In this document: positions 9,254 through 17,443 of the stretch, piece by piece
Numbering within the stretch: position 1 is the first letter of the stretch
Layout: every line of letters starts with the position of its first letter
Assembly: GCA_026393275.1 (NCBI GenBank)
Contig: JAPLAM010000011.1
Location: 1-34,247, forward strand
Source of the DNA: Arthrobacter sp.
GTDB taxonomy: Bacteria > Actinomycetota > Actinomycetes > Actinomycetales > Micrococcaceae
Direction of reading: 5' to 3'
DNA: 34,247 bases
Program-made: the position numbers and the translations under genes
Notes under the pieces: generated by a model
Databases searched by the model: none
The model's input: only the letters and a program-made list of their open reading frames with translations
What the model was told of the DNA's origin: nothing

Positions 9254-9306
9254 ATCAACCTTTTGGTTGATGGGCGGACCAACCGGTCGTCCGCGGCGGA
9301 CCATCC
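9254..9306. promoter_or_regulatory. Divergent regulatory region with hairpin and paired direct repeats
   Basis: The 187-bp gap between the kinase gene and the permease gene contains ATCAACC-TTTT-GGTTGAT (9254-9271), a perfect 7-bp inverted repeat. GCGGACCAACC (9274-9284) and GCGGACCATCC (9296-9306) follow, an 11-bp direct repeat with one mismatch spaced 22 bp, about two helical turns. The first copy is also part of an imperfect palindrome GCGGAC...GTCCGC. A dimeric NarL-type regulator could bind here to drive the exporter genes. This is inference from position and symmetry only. Confidence 0.4.
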
Positions 9307-9380
9307 AACGGCCCGATGGCACCAGCGGCCCGCGCCGCCAGAGTGGAAGGGAGGCCCACACCCACCGACAAAGGACACCC

Positions 9381-10472
9381 ATGTTTCTCGCTATCCGTGA
9401 CATCCGCTTCGCCAAGGGCCGTTTCGCCCTGATGGGCGGCGTCGTCGCCCTCATCACCTTGCTGCTGGTGATGCTCTCGGGGCTCACCGCCGGGCTTGCC
9501 AACCAGTCGACCTCCGCGATCGCGGACCTGCCCGCCGAGCAACTCGTCTTCGGCGCACCCGCCGGCAGCAGTCCCAAAGCCTCCTTTACCGAATCCGAAG
9601 TCACCGGCGCCCAACTGGCCGACTGGTCCGCCCGTGAGGGCGTCCGCCGGGCCGAAGCCCTGGGCATCAGCCAGGGCCGCCTGCAAGCCGTTGGCGCCGG
9701 TGGTGTTCCGGCCGGCACAGCAAATGTGGCCGTCTTCGGCGTGGATGCCGGCGGCAGCCTCGCCCCGGCCCCGGTGAGCGACGGCACTGTGGCCGTCGGG
9801 TCCGGGCTGGCCAAGGACCTCGACCTCACCGTGGGCAGCCGGGTGTCAGTGGGCGGCACCGAACTGGCGGTAGCGGCAGTTGTACCGGAGCAGTGGTATT
9901 CCCACACCGGCGTCGTCTGGACCACCCTGGGCGACTGGCGCAAGCTGGCCCATCTCGCCGGCAGTGACGCCATGGCCACCGTGATCGCCGTCAGCTTCGA
10001 GGGCGATGTGGACGTTGCCGCCGCCAACGACGCCGCCGGCACGGTCAGCGCCAGCCGGGAGGCCTCCTTCCAGGCACTCGGCTCCTACCGCAGCGAGAAC
10101 GGTTCGCTGATGCTCATGCAGGCGTTCCTCTACGGCATCTCCGCGCTGGTGATCGTCGCATTTCTAACCGTGTGGACGGTGCAGCGCACCCGCGATATTG
10201 CCGTCCTCAAGGCCATGGGCGGCTCCACCGCCTACGTGCTCAAGGACGCCATGGTGCAGGCCGCGGTTGTCCTCGTTGCCGGCGCAGCCGCAGGCGGCGG
10301 AGCCGGCGTGCTCGGCGGCCTGCTCGCCGCCCAGGCCGCACCTTTCCTCGTCACCGGGCAAACCACCCTTTTGCCCATCGCCGGGATCGTGGTCCTGGGC
10401 CTGGCGGGAGCCGCGCTGGCGGTGCGGGGCATAACCCGGGTCGATCCGCTGCTGGCGCTCGGCGGCAACTGA
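9381..10472 (+). CDS. FtsX-fold ABC transporter permease (HrtB-like, putative heme exporter)
   Basis: 363 aa starting MFLAIRDIRFAKGRFALMGG. One N-terminal membrane helix (about 15-40) is followed by a large extracytoplasmic domain and three C-terminal helices (about 250-350), the four-helix MacB/FtsX permease layout. ATG at 9381 is preceded by AAAGGA with 5-nt spacing; the frame is open upstream to 9267 but that part is not protein-like. It is followed after 66 bp by its ATPase and is divergent from a NarL-type two-component system, matching the HrtBA/ChrSA arrangement that exports excess heme in corynebacteria. Heme is my leading guess; other HrtB/DevC relatives move different hydrophobic compounds. 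Confidence 0.85.
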   Translation: MFLAIRDIRFAKGRFALMGGVVALITLLLVMLSGLTAGLANQSTSAIADLPAEQLVFGAPAGSSPKASFTESEVTGAQLADWSAREGVRRAEALGISQGRLQAVGAGGVPAGTANVAVFGVDAGGSLAPAPVSDGTVAVGSGLAKDLDLTVGSRVSVGGTELAVAAVVPEQWYSHTGVVWTTLGDWRKLAHLAGSDAMATVIAVSFEGDVDVAAANDAAGTVSASREASFQALGSYRSENGSLMLMQAFLYGISALVIVAFLTVWTVQRTRDIAVLKAMGGSTAYVLKDAMVQAAVVLVAGAAAGGGAGVLGGLLAAQAAPFLVTGQTTLLPIAGIVVLGLAGAALAVRGITRVDPLLALGGN

Positions 10473-10538
10473 CCGAGGTCCACCCACCGCCGCGGCGCTC
10501 CGCCGCGAGCACAGAAATATTCTCCGAAAGGCATAACT

Positions 10539-11237
10539 ATGGAATCCGCCCTGAAACTCAGCAGCATAACCCTCGAATACCCGGACGGCGAGGGGACCTT
10601 GACGGCTCTTGACGACGTCACCCTGGAACTCCACCGGGGCGAATTCGTTTCCTTGGTGGGCCCGTCCGGCTCAGGGAAGTCGTCCCTGCTGGCCGTCGCC
10701 GCGACCCTGGTCCGGCCCACGGCCGGATCCGTCACGGTGGCCGGCCGGGATGCCGGTGCCCTCCCCGACGCCGGCCGGACCGCGCTGCGCCGGGATCTCA
10801 TCGGGATCATCTTCCAACAGCCGAATCTGCTGCCGTCCCTTACGGCGGTCGAGCAACTCGTGATCGCGGCCCATCTTCGGGCCGATCCGCTCCGCGAGGC
10901 AAGCCAGAAGGCTGTGGGCCTCCTGGAACGCGTTGGCTTGGGCTCGGTGCTGGACAAGCGCCCGCATCAACTCTCCGGCGGGCAACGCCAACGCGTGAAT
11001 ATTGCACGGGCACTGATGGCTGATCCGGCGGTGCTCCTGGTCGACGAGCCGACCGCGGCGCTGGACCACGCCCGGAGCGAAGAGATTGTCCGGCTGCTCC
11101 GGCAGGTCACGGATGAATTCGGCGTGGCAACTCTGATGGTCACGCACGACACGGGGCTGGTTTCCTTCACGGACGCCGTGGCAACCATGCGGGACGGCCG
11201 CCTGTCGGCAGCTGGAGTTCTCGCGGCCGCCCGCTAG
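10539..11237 (+). CDS. ABC transporter ATP-binding protein (HrtA/LolD/MacB-like)
   Basis: 232 aa with the full ABC set: Walker A GPSGSGKSS, Q-loop FQQPN, signature LSGGQRQR, Walker B VLLVDEPTAALD and switch histidine in MVTHD. The sequence class matches ATPases that partner FtsX-fold permeases, so it should power the upstream gene product. ATG at 10539 follows GAAAGG. Its TAG stop overlaps the TAG stop of the convergent flavoprotein gene in the shared tetranucleotide CTAG (11234-11237), so no terminator fits between them. Confidence 0.92.
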   Translation: MESALKLSSITLEYPDGEGTLTALDDVTLELHRGEFVSLVGPSGSGKSSLLAVAATLVRPTAGSVTVAGRDAGALPDAGRTALRRDLIGIIFQQPNLLPSLTAVEQLVIAAHLRADPLREASQKAVGLLERVGLGSVLDKRPHQLSGGQRQRVNIARALMADPAVLLVDEPTAALDHARSEEIVRLLRQVTDEFGVATLMVTHDTGLVSFTDAVATMRDGRLSAAGVLAAAR

Positions 11238-12679
11238 AGACCCAGCGCGGGGACCGGCAATCCGAATATGTCCTTCAAGGCATGTTTGGCGGCGTGGAAG
11301 CCGGGCATCCCGGTCACTCCCGGTCCCGGCGGCGTGGAGGAGGAGCAGAGATACAGTCCGGGGACGGGTGTCCGCCATGGCACGGGACTCAGTACCGGGC
11401 GCCGGAGCACCCCGCGCAGATCCATCGCGCCGGCGCTGAAGTCCCCGCCGACGTAATTTTCGTTGTAGTCCGCGAGTTGCGCGGCAGTGGTCACGCGCTG
11501 ACCAACCACCAGTTCCCGGAAGCCCGGCGCGAAGCGCTCGAGCTGGGCCATCACGGCACCGCTCATGTCCACCGTGGAGCCGGCGGGAACGTGGCAGTAG
11601 GTCCAGAGGATCTGCCGGCCGGCGGGGGCCCGGTCCGGGTCGAAGCGGGAAGGCTGCGAGACCAGGACGTAGGGCCGTTCCGGATGCCGGCCAGCGGCCA
11701 CGAGGTGTTCCGCCTCGGCGGTTTCTGCGCGGGTCCCGCCCACATGGACGGTACCGGCGTCGGCGAGCTCCGGCGCGGCCCACGGCACCGGCCCGGACAG
11801 GATGAAATCGACTTTGCAGGCGGCGTTGCCGAAGCGGTACGCCTCCAGCGCGCGGCGGTACCGGTGCGGGAGTCGGCTGCCGGCAATCCGGAGCAGTGCC
11901 GGCGGAGCGACGTCCAGCAGCGTGGCCAGGGCCGGAGGCAGTTCCGCCAGCGCACCAATCCGCACGCCCGGCGTCACCACACCCCCGTGGGCCTCGAGGT
12001 CCGCCACCATGGCCGCGGCGATCGCCGCCGAGCCCCCCACGGGGATCGGCCAGCCGCCGGCGTGGCCCAGCGCGCCCAGCAGCAGGCCGGCGGCGGCCGC
12101 GGGCAGTGTCGGCAGGGGAGCGACGGCGTGCGCGGCGACCCCGCTGAGCAGCGCGGGAGCCAGCTCTTCCCGGAACCTTACGCCCCAGGCGCGCGTACCC
12201 TGCTCGAGGGTCCTCAGTCCGAACACAGCGGCCGCCACCGGCTGCGCCGGTATCCGCAGCAACTGGTTCAGGGCCACCTCGGCCACGCCGTCCAACCGGC
12301 CCAGCAGGGGCGCCATGAGGCGCCGGTATGCGCCGCCGTCGCGCCCCAGGGCGTCAACTGTCCGCTCCAGCGACCGGTATCCCAGCGCAGCACGCCCGCC
12401 GTCGAGGGGTGCGCCGTGGGAGAGTTCGGGTACCTCCAGCCGGACCCGGCTGGACAGCTCGAAGTCTCGGAAGAACGGCGATGCGAGGGCCATCGGGTGC
12501 ACGGCGGAGCACACATCGTGGAAGTGCCCGGGTTCGATGAGCTCTGCGGTTCGCAGGCCTCCGCCCACGGAGTCGGCCGCCTCGTAGAGGTGCACCGCCA
12601 GCCCCGCCCGCGCCATGGTCACCGCGGCGGCCAGCCCGTTGGGGCCGGATCCGACGACGGCGACGTCAGGGACCGGCAT
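11234..12679 (-). CDS. NAD(P)/FAD-dependent oxidoreductase (phytoene desaturase-like)
   Basis: 481 aa. An N-terminal dinucleotide-binding fold VAVVGSGPNGLAAAVTMARA ends in an acidic residue (LYEAAD). A C-terminal segment reads YLCSSSTPPGPGVTGMPGFH, the FAD-closing motif of the phytoene dehydrogenase/CrtI-like amine-oxidase superfamily. No carotenoid genes sit nearby, so the substrate is open. The start ATG at 12679 shares one base with the TGA of the upstream glycosyltransferase gene (TGATG), implying coupling. The frame continues to 13564 only as an antisense-like shadow inside that gene. Confidence 0.88.
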   Translation of the reverse strand: MPVPDVAVVGSGPNGLAAAVTMARAGLAVHLYEAADSVGGGLRTAELIEPGHFHDVCSAVHPMALASPFFRDFELSSRVRLEVPELSHGAPLDGGRAALGYRSLERTVDALGRDGGAYRRLMAPLLGRLDGVAEVALNQLLRIPAQPVAAAVFGLRTLEQGTRAWGVRFREELAPALLSGVAAHAVAPLPTLPAAAAGLLLGALGHAGGWPIPVGGSAAIAAAMVADLEAHGGVVTPGVRIGALAELPPALATLLDVAPPALLRIAGSRLPHRYRRALEAYRFGNAACKVDFILSGPVPWAAPELADAGTVHVGGTRAETAEAEHLVAAGRHPERPYVLVSQPSRFDPDRAPAGRQILWTYCHVPAGSTVDMSGAVMAQLERFAPGFRELVVGQRVTTAAQLADYNENYVGGDFSAGAMDLRGVLRRPVLSPVPWRTPVPGLYLCSSSTPPGPGVTGMPGFHAAKHALKDIFGLPVPALGL

Positions 12680-14148
12680 CAGGCGTCGACATGGGCGCGC
12701 CGCCACGGCAGCACGGACGCGGAGGGGTGCAGGAGGTCCAGCCGCAGCCAGTCGGCGGCGCGGTCGAACGGGCCGCCGTGCGGATCGTCCACGCCATGCC
12801 GGCGAACGACGTCGTAGCCCGGGTCGCAGATGTCCCACACCACACGCGCCATGAGATAGCCGGTGGCCAGCATGTGCGCCAGGACGGCGAGGACGTAATA
12901 GGGCATGTCGATATTGTGCTGGGTGGCACCGCCGCTGGTCACCTGGCCGAGGTACATCCAGATGGCGGCCCAGTGCAGCCCCTCGATGGCCTGCCAGATC
13001 AGGAAGTCCCGCCATCTGGGCCGCGCCAGGGCGAGCAGGGGGATCAGCCAGATCACGAACTGCGGCGAATAGACCTTGTTGGTAAGGATGAACGCGGCCA
13101 CGATCAGGAATGCCAACTGGGCCAGCCTGGGTCTGCGCGGCGCCGCGAGGGCCAGGACCGCGATCAGCACGCAGGCCGCCAGGAAGGCGTTCAGGGCCAG
13201 GGAATTGACGGCCTCGGCGTCCAACGGTTTCCAGCCGAGGCGCCCGGCCACCAGGTTGAAGGCGAACCAAGGAGAGCTGTAGCCCGCCGGACGCGACTCG
13301 GTGAACTGGTAAAAATACTTCCAGCCGGCCGGGTCGCCGGTGGCCGCGGGGACGTTCACGGCCAGCCAGGTCACTGCGGCCGCGCCGGCGGTGAGCAGGA
13401 ACGCGCGGATCTTGCCGGTGCGCAGGGCCAGCAGCACGACGGCGCCGAGGATCAGGACCGGGTAGAGCTTTGTCGCGGCGCCAAGGCCGATGAAGAGGCC
13501 GGCGAGCAGCAGCTTGTCCTTGGAGAAGAAGTACATGCCCAGGGCGAGCAGCGCTACGGCCCACATGTCCCAGTTGATGAAGCCGGCGAGGACAATGCCC
13601 GGGGCGAGGGCCACCATGGCTGCGTCCCAGGCCCGGCGTCGCGCGGTGCGCGCGGTGGCCAGCACCGTGACGATCCAGACGGCGACCACCAGGGTGGCGT
13701 TGACATCGAAGTAGGCCAGGACCCGGGAATTGCTGACGCCCTCCCCTGGTACGAGGAGGGCCGTGGCGCCGGCGATGAAACCCATCAGCACGGGGTACTC
13801 GAAGAAGCTTCCCGCGGTGACGAAGGGGAAGGCTCCGTCCCCCAGGCCGCGGTTCTTGAACAGTTCGGCAAAGTCCGAGTAGCAGGTGGCGTAGAACTGG
13901 CCGGGGGACTCCCAGCCGTTGCTGCGGCAGTAGCCCTTCAGCAGGATCCCCAGCAGGGCCGCGAGGACGGTGAGCAGGACAAGCACGCGTTCCACGGTGA
14001 ACAGCCCGGGGGAGACGATGCCGGGGGCCGTGCGGCGGCCCAGGGGTCCGCCGATGACTTCGGTGAAATTCCGCAGCAGCAGATCGCTGCGGCTGGGGAC
14101 TACGAGTCGGGTCCGCTTGCGGTGCTCCGGCCGCGTTGTCTCCTGCAT
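12679..14148 (-). CDS. GT87/DUF2029-like membrane glycosyltransferase (GT-C fold)
   Basis: 489 aa polytopic membrane protein. After an Arg/Lys-rich N-terminus (1-50), about ten or more hydrophobic segments follow. The first external loop contains YSDFAELFKNRGLGDGAFPF, with the acidic residue placement expected for GT-C enzymes, and GFINWDMWAVALLALGMYFF and LGAATKLYPVLILGAV are characteristic of GT87-type polyprenyl-phosphate-dependent mannosyl/arabinosyl transferases. It should transfer a sugar from a polyprenyl-phosphate donor to an envelope glycan (family knowledge). It is coupled to the flavoprotein gene. The acceptor is unknown. Confidence 0.8.
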   Translation of the reverse strand: MQETTRPEHRKRTRLVVPSRSDLLLRNFTEVIGGPLGRRTAPGIVSPGLFTVERVLVLLTVLAALLGILLKGYCRSNGWESPGQFYATCYSDFAELFKNRGLGDGAFPFVTAGSFFEYPVLMGFIAGATALLVPGEGVSNSRVLAYFDVNATLVVAVWIVTVLATARTARRRAWDAAMVALAPGIVLAGFINWDMWAVALLALGMYFFSKDKLLLAGLFIGLGAATKLYPVLILGAVVLLALRTGKIRAFLLTAGAAAVTWLAVNVPAATGDPAGWKYFYQFTESRPAGYSSPWFAFNLVAGRLGWKPLDAEAVNSLALNAFLAACVLIAVLALAAPRRPRLAQLAFLIVAAFILTNKVYSPQFVIWLIPLLALARPRWRDFLIWQAIEGLHWAAIWMYLGQVTSGGATQHNIDMPYYVLAVLAHMLATGYLMARVVWDICDPGYDVVRRHGVDDPHGGPFDRAADWLRLDLLHPSASVLPWRRAHVDA

Positions 14149-14284
14149 GCCTCGAGCTTACCGGGGCTGCCGGGCTGTCCCGCGGCAGGACCCGGGGGTT
14201 GATGCCCCGCTGCCAAGGCGGGTGCGAAAACGGTAGCGAAAACGCCTGCTCGACCGGATGCCAGGGGGCCGGTCGTTAACGCGG

Positions 14285-14312
14285 GGAGCCCACGCGTCGC
14301 CGCGTGGGCTCC
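14285..14312 (-). terminator. Perfect 12-bp hairpin, likely terminator of the 14398-14538 ORF
   Basis: GGAGCCCACGCG (14285-14296), a four-base loop TCGC, and CGCGTGGGCTCC (14301-14312) form a perfect stem. No T-run follows on either strand. It stands between the short ORF at 14398-14538 and the glycosyltransferase gene, both minus strand, so it probably ends upstream transcription. Hairpins without U-tracts are common near actinobacterial 3' ends. Confidence 0.6.
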
Positions 14313-14397
14313 TTGCGGATCTGCTCGGAATGGAGTCATCAAATCCTCTTTCGTCGGGCACGGGACCCTGCCTGGTTGAGGCCGGGGCGGCACGTCA

Positions 14398-14538
14398 TCA
14401 GCGGATGAGTCCCATCTGGTGCATGGCGAGGAAGATGTCTTCGCGCCGCTGCTCAAGCAGTTGGGCGTTGAACTGCGTCTTTTCACTGCGCACCGGCTTC
14501 GGGCTGAAGATTCGAATGCTCCGCAGTTGTCGGATCAT
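14398..14538 (-). CDS. Putative small protein, 46 aa
   Basis: ATG at 14538 is preceded by AAGGAAG with 8-nt spacing, a strong Shine-Dalgarno. The product begins MIRQLRSIRIFSPKPVRSEK and ends in HQMGLIR. It is basic at the N-terminus and its second half is amphipathic and helix-like (FNAQLLEQRREDIFLAMHQM). No cysteines, no signal peptide, no recognised family. A GTG at 14631 in the same frame with AAAGG upstream could give a 77-aa form, but that extension has less biased codons. The hairpin at 14285-14312 would close its transcript. I believe it is translated mainly because of the ribosome site; the function is unknown. Confidence 0.5.
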   Translation of the reverse strand: MIRQLRSIRIFSPKPVRSEKTQFNAQLLEQRREDIFLAMHQMGLIR

Positions 14539-14698
14539 GGTGGTCACTTCCTTCCGGGGATTGCGGTGGGGACGTTGGCACTGCAGGTTCCGCCGGGCGG
14601 CGTCTGCGGTTGGACCTATTGAAATAGTCACGATTGCCTTTCTTTGTTGGGGTAAGGAAAGTAATTTGGCATGGCAAATAGGGCCCCTGGAAATTGAG

Positions 14699-14729
14699 GA
14701 ATTCTCTCCAAATTAGGCGCGGAGAATTC
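14699..14729. repeat. Inverted repeat GAATTCTC / GAGAATTC
   Basis: Eight-base arms at 14699-14706 and 14722-14729 in a stretch much richer in A+T than its surroundings, upstream of the 46-aa ORF (minus strand). It may be an operator. Only the symmetry is seen; no regulator can be named. Confidence 0.35.
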
Positions 14730-14817
14730 GAGCCTTAGTGAGGTGATTCGCGAAAGCGGAAGTATGGATCCCGCACGCATTGGCGCCGCAGCCCCAACAA
14801 GAAGCTGGGTTCCGAAC

Positions 14818-14868
14818 TATGGGGATGCTGCGCACATTGGGATACCGCGCACTTTGAGATACCGCGCA
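14818..14868. repeat. Three tandem 17-bp repeats
   Basis: Units at 14818-14834, 14835-14851 and 14852-14868. The last two share GATACCGCGCA after a variable first part; the first reads GATGCTGCGCA. The 17-bp period is not a multiple of three, so this is not a protein repeat. The repeats lie between the two short minus-strand ORFs, in a position suited to protein binding or a leader RNA. Confidence 0.6.
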
Positions 14869-14963
14869 ACCGCATGGTTCCGCTGGGTCCGACGTTCCGC
14901 GCTGGCCGCCCTCGGGCGGCCAGGCCAAGCTCCTGCTGCGGCGTCAGGCCGGCAGCGGAAGAA

Positions 14964-15059
14964 TTAGCAGGCGGGCAGTCCGACTTTCGGGCGCGCGGCA
15001 GCGGCAGAGGTCGGGGTGGCGGTGAGGGCATACATCCATCCGCTAGTCAAAGTATTCAT
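14964..15059 (-). CDS. Putative small peptide, 31 aa, C-terminal Cys
   Basis: ATG at 15059 follows AGGAGG (15068-15073) with 8-nt spacing, among the best Shine-Dalgarno sites in the window. The 31-aa product begins MNTLTSGWMYALTATPTSAA, continues through an Ala/Arg stretch and ends KVGLPAC before TAA. Codons after the first ten are strongly GC-ending, as in real genes here. Upstream lies an A+T-rich segment and a GTCCCC/GGGGAC hairpin. A terminal cysteine in a short peptide could suggest a signalling or modified peptide or a leader peptide, but no maturation enzyme is adjacent. Not recognised. Confidence 0.5.
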   Translation of the reverse strand: MNTLTSGWMYALTATPTSAAAARPKVGLPAC

Positions 15060-15122
15060 TTTCCCAACCTCCTTTTCTGTTCTGCCGTGGCACCGGCGGA
15101 CTGGCCGGGCGACGTGCGCCTC

Positions 15123-15147
15123 GTCCCCGGCAAGCCGCTCTGGGGAC
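15123..15147 (-). promoter_or_regulatory. Leader hairpin upstream of the 31-aa ORF
   Basis: GTCCCC (15123-15128) and GGGGAC (15142-15147) flank a 13-nt loop. On the minus strand a T-rich run precedes the hairpin, and the AGGAGG ribosome site lies about 50 nt beyond it. A TATGAT-like -10 on the minus strand (15189-15194) could start the transcript. It may be a structured leader; no known riboswitch class was recognised. Confidence 0.3.
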
Positions 15148-15227
15148 AAAAATAAAAATACACCACAAATGCGGCAGTTGGCCACTAAATCATAAGAATT
15201 CTCGGAGAAACTTTTTTGCGGGGGAGT

Positions 15228-15812
15228 TTATAGACCCCAGCGGACGACGGCGGGGGTCTTCTTGTCCCACCCCAGCGTGCATACTTTCGCGGTGCCGAGC
15301 ACGAAATGCCGGCCTTCATGGGCGTCGAGTCCGAGCCAGCGTGCGGTAAGGATTCGGGAGAAATGACCGTGCGCCACAATGAGCACATTGTCCAGGCCGG
15401 ATTCCAGTACCCGGGCCACGATCTTGTCCGCACGGGCGGCGACGTCGTCGAGGCCCTCCCCGTTGGGCACGCCGTACGTCCAGATCAGGTAGTCGGGGTT
15501 GTCCTTGCGGATCAGGTCCGAACTGATGCCTTCGTAGTCGCCGTAATCCCATTCCACCGCAAGGGGTTCGAGTTGGGCGTCCGGAAAGCCTGCCAGTTCC
15601 GCCGTCCGGCGTGCCCGGCGCAGGGGAGAGGTCAGCACCAGGTCGAAGTCGACGGCGTCGAGCACCTTCCGAGCCTCGACGGCCTGCTGCTCGCCTTCCA
15701 CCGTGAGCGGGAGGTCGGTGAGGCCGGTGTACTGCCCGCTCTTGGACCATTCCGTTTCACCGTGGCGCAGGATCCAGAGCTGCGGGCGGGGCGGGTTGGA
15801 CGGTGCAATCAC
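15228..15812 (-). CDS. Histidine phosphatase family protein (phosphoglycerate mutase-like)
   Basis: 194 aa. The catalytic RHG motif is in LWILRHGETEWS near the N-terminus and the second histidine in LIVAHGHFSRIL near the C-terminus, with LTSPLRRARRTAELAGF between them. These are the marks of the cofactor-dependent phosphoglycerate mutase/acid phosphatase superfamily. The length and the GQYTGLTDLPLTVEG segment suit a broad small-molecule phosphatase rather than a glycolytic mutase. It starts with GTG at 15812 directly after the TAA of cca (TAAGTG), and its ribosome site GAGGAG lies inside cca, so the genes are coupled. Confidence 0.9.
   Translation of the reverse strand: MIAPSNPPRPQLWILRHGETEWSKSGQYTGLTDLPLTVEGEQQAVEARKVLDAVDFDLVLTSPLRRARRTAELAGFPDAQLEPLAVEWDYGDYEGISSDLIRKDNPDYLIWTYGVPNGEGLDDVAARADKIVARVLESGLDNVLIVAHGHFSRILTARWLGLDAHEGRHFVLGTAKVCTLGWDKKTPAVVRWGL
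15232..15259 (-). terminator. Possible terminator hairpin at the end of the histidine phosphatase gene
   Basis: AGACCCC (15232-15238) pairs with GGGGTCT (15253-15259). The stem lies within the last codons and ends just before the TAA. A short A/T-rich stretch and a later A-run follow on the minus strand. The stem is short, so confidence is low. Confidence 0.35.
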
Positions 15813-17285
15813 TTAGGACTCCTCTGTTGGGGACACGTCGACGTCGGCAGCTTCCGGCTGCGCCGCCCACCATTCGTGCAACTTGGCCTCGGCCACGGCG
15901 GGCTCCAGCGGGCCGTGGTCCATCCGCTCTTCTAGCAGGAATTTGTAGGCCCGGCCCACCACGGGGCCGGGTTTGAGTCCCAGCAGCGCCATGATCCGGC
16001 CGCCGTCGAGGTCGGGGCGGACGGCGTCGAGGGATTCCTGCTCGCGGAGTGCGGCGATGCGCGCCTCAAGGTCGTCGTAGGCGAAGGCGAGCCGCTCTGC
16101 CTTGCGCTGGTTGCGGGTGGTCACATCCGAACGGGTCAGGCGGTGCAGGCGCTCCAGGAGCGGCCCGGCGTCGGTGACATAGCGCCGGACCGCCGAATCG
16201 CTCCAGCCTGCCTCGCCGTAGCCGTAGAAGCGCATGTGCAGTTCCACCAGACGGGCCACGGCCTTGATGGTGTCATTGTCGAAGCGGAGTGCCTTCATCC
16301 GCTTCGACGTGAGCTTGGACCCCACCATGTCGTGGTGTCGGAAGCTCACCGCACCGCCGGCCTCGAAACGGCGCGTGGCGGGCTTGCCGACGTCGTGCAT
16401 GAGGGCGGCGAAGCGCAGCACAAAGTCCGGGCCGGGCACGGGGCCGACGGCACCGGATTCGAGCGCCGCCGCCTGCTCCAGGACCTGCAGCGAGTGCTGG
16501 TAGACGTCCTTGTGGCGGTGGTGCTCGTCGGATTCGAGCCGCAGGGCGGAGACCTCGGGCAGGACGAACTCTGCCAACCCCGTCTCCACTAGCAGGTCCA
16601 CGCCGGTTCGGGGCTGGGTGGCACAGATGAGCTTGACCAGCTCGTCGCGCACCCGCTCGGCGGAGATGATCTTGATCCGCTCGGCCATCTTGGTCATGGC
16701 CTGCCGCACGTCCGCGTGCACCGTCACGCCCAGCTGGGCCGCGAAGCGGGCAGCGCGCATCATCCGCAGCGGGTCATCGGAGAAGGAGTCCTCCGGCGAG
16801 CCGGGCGTGGCGAGCATGGAAGCGTGCAGGTCCCGGACACCACCGAACGGGTCCACGAGTTCCATCGTCGGCAGCCGCAGGGCCATGGCGTTGATGGTGA
16901 AGTCCCGCCGTAACAAGTCATCGGTGAGCGAAGAACCGAACGCCACCACCGGTTTGCGCGACTCCGGATCATAGGCCTCGGCGCGGTAGGTGGTGATCTC
17001 GATCTGGAAGCCTGCCTTGCGCATGCCGATCGTTCCGAAGGCGCGCCCGATCTCCCAGTAGTTGTCGGCCCACTTCCTGATCAGCGCCACCGTCTGATCA
17101 GGCGTCGCGTCAGTGGTGAAGTCCAGGTCCGGTGATACCCGGCCCAAGAACAGGTCGCGCACGGGGCCGCCCACCAAGGACAGTTCATGACCGGCGTCGA
17201 CAAAGCGCTGCCCAAGCTCGAGGACCACCGGGTCCACCTGGAAGTCGACGGTGTGGGGGTCAGTCTGCTGATGTGGGTGCGCCAT
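15813..17285 (-). CDS. cca: CCA tRNA nucleotidyltransferase
   Basis: 490 aa. The nucleotidyltransferase head has LVGGPVRDLFLGR followed by the metal-binding DLDFTTDA, then the template segments (RDFTINAMALRL, DPFGGVRDL, DDPLRMMRAARFAAQLG). A C-terminal HD-type domain shows FAALMHDVGKPATRRF. It completes or repairs the CCA 3' end of tRNAs using CTP and ATP. The HD domain suggests extra phosphohydrolase activity, as in related enzymes. It starts ATG at 17285 with AAGAGA upstream. Its neighbourhood near murJ and trxBA is the usual actinobacterial one. Confidence 0.95.
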   Translation of the reverse strand: MAHPHQQTDPHTVDFQVDPVVLELGQRFVDAGHELSLVGGPVRDLFLGRVSPDLDFTTDATPDQTVALIRKWADNYWEIGRAFGTIGMRKAGFQIEITTYRAEAYDPESRKPVVAFGSSLTDDLLRRDFTINAMALRLPTMELVDPFGGVRDLHASMLATPGSPEDSFSDDPLRMMRAARFAAQLGVTVHADVRQAMTKMAERIKIISAERVRDELVKLICATQPRTGVDLLVETGLAEFVLPEVSALRLESDEHHRHKDVYQHSLQVLEQAAALESGAVGPVPGPDFVLRFAALMHDVGKPATRRFEAGGAVSFRHHDMVGSKLTSKRMKALRFDNDTIKAVARLVELHMRFYGYGEAGWSDSAVRRYVTDAGPLLERLHRLTRSDVTTRNQRKAERLAFAYDDLEARIAALREQESLDAVRPDLDGGRIMALLGLKPGPVVGRAYKFLLEERMDHGPLEPAVAEAKLHEWWAAQPEAADVDVSPTEES

Positions 17286-17443
17286 AGTCTCTTAAGCTTG
17301 TCAGAAATCCCGGCCAGCACCACACCGGGAGCCGTCCGGGATCGCCCGCCCGTCCGCGGCGTGTAGGGACACGGGCGCCAACCCGGTTTTCCGCCGGCCA
17401 CTTTCCTGTCATGTTTAGGTCATCAAGTCAGGGCAAGTGTAGT

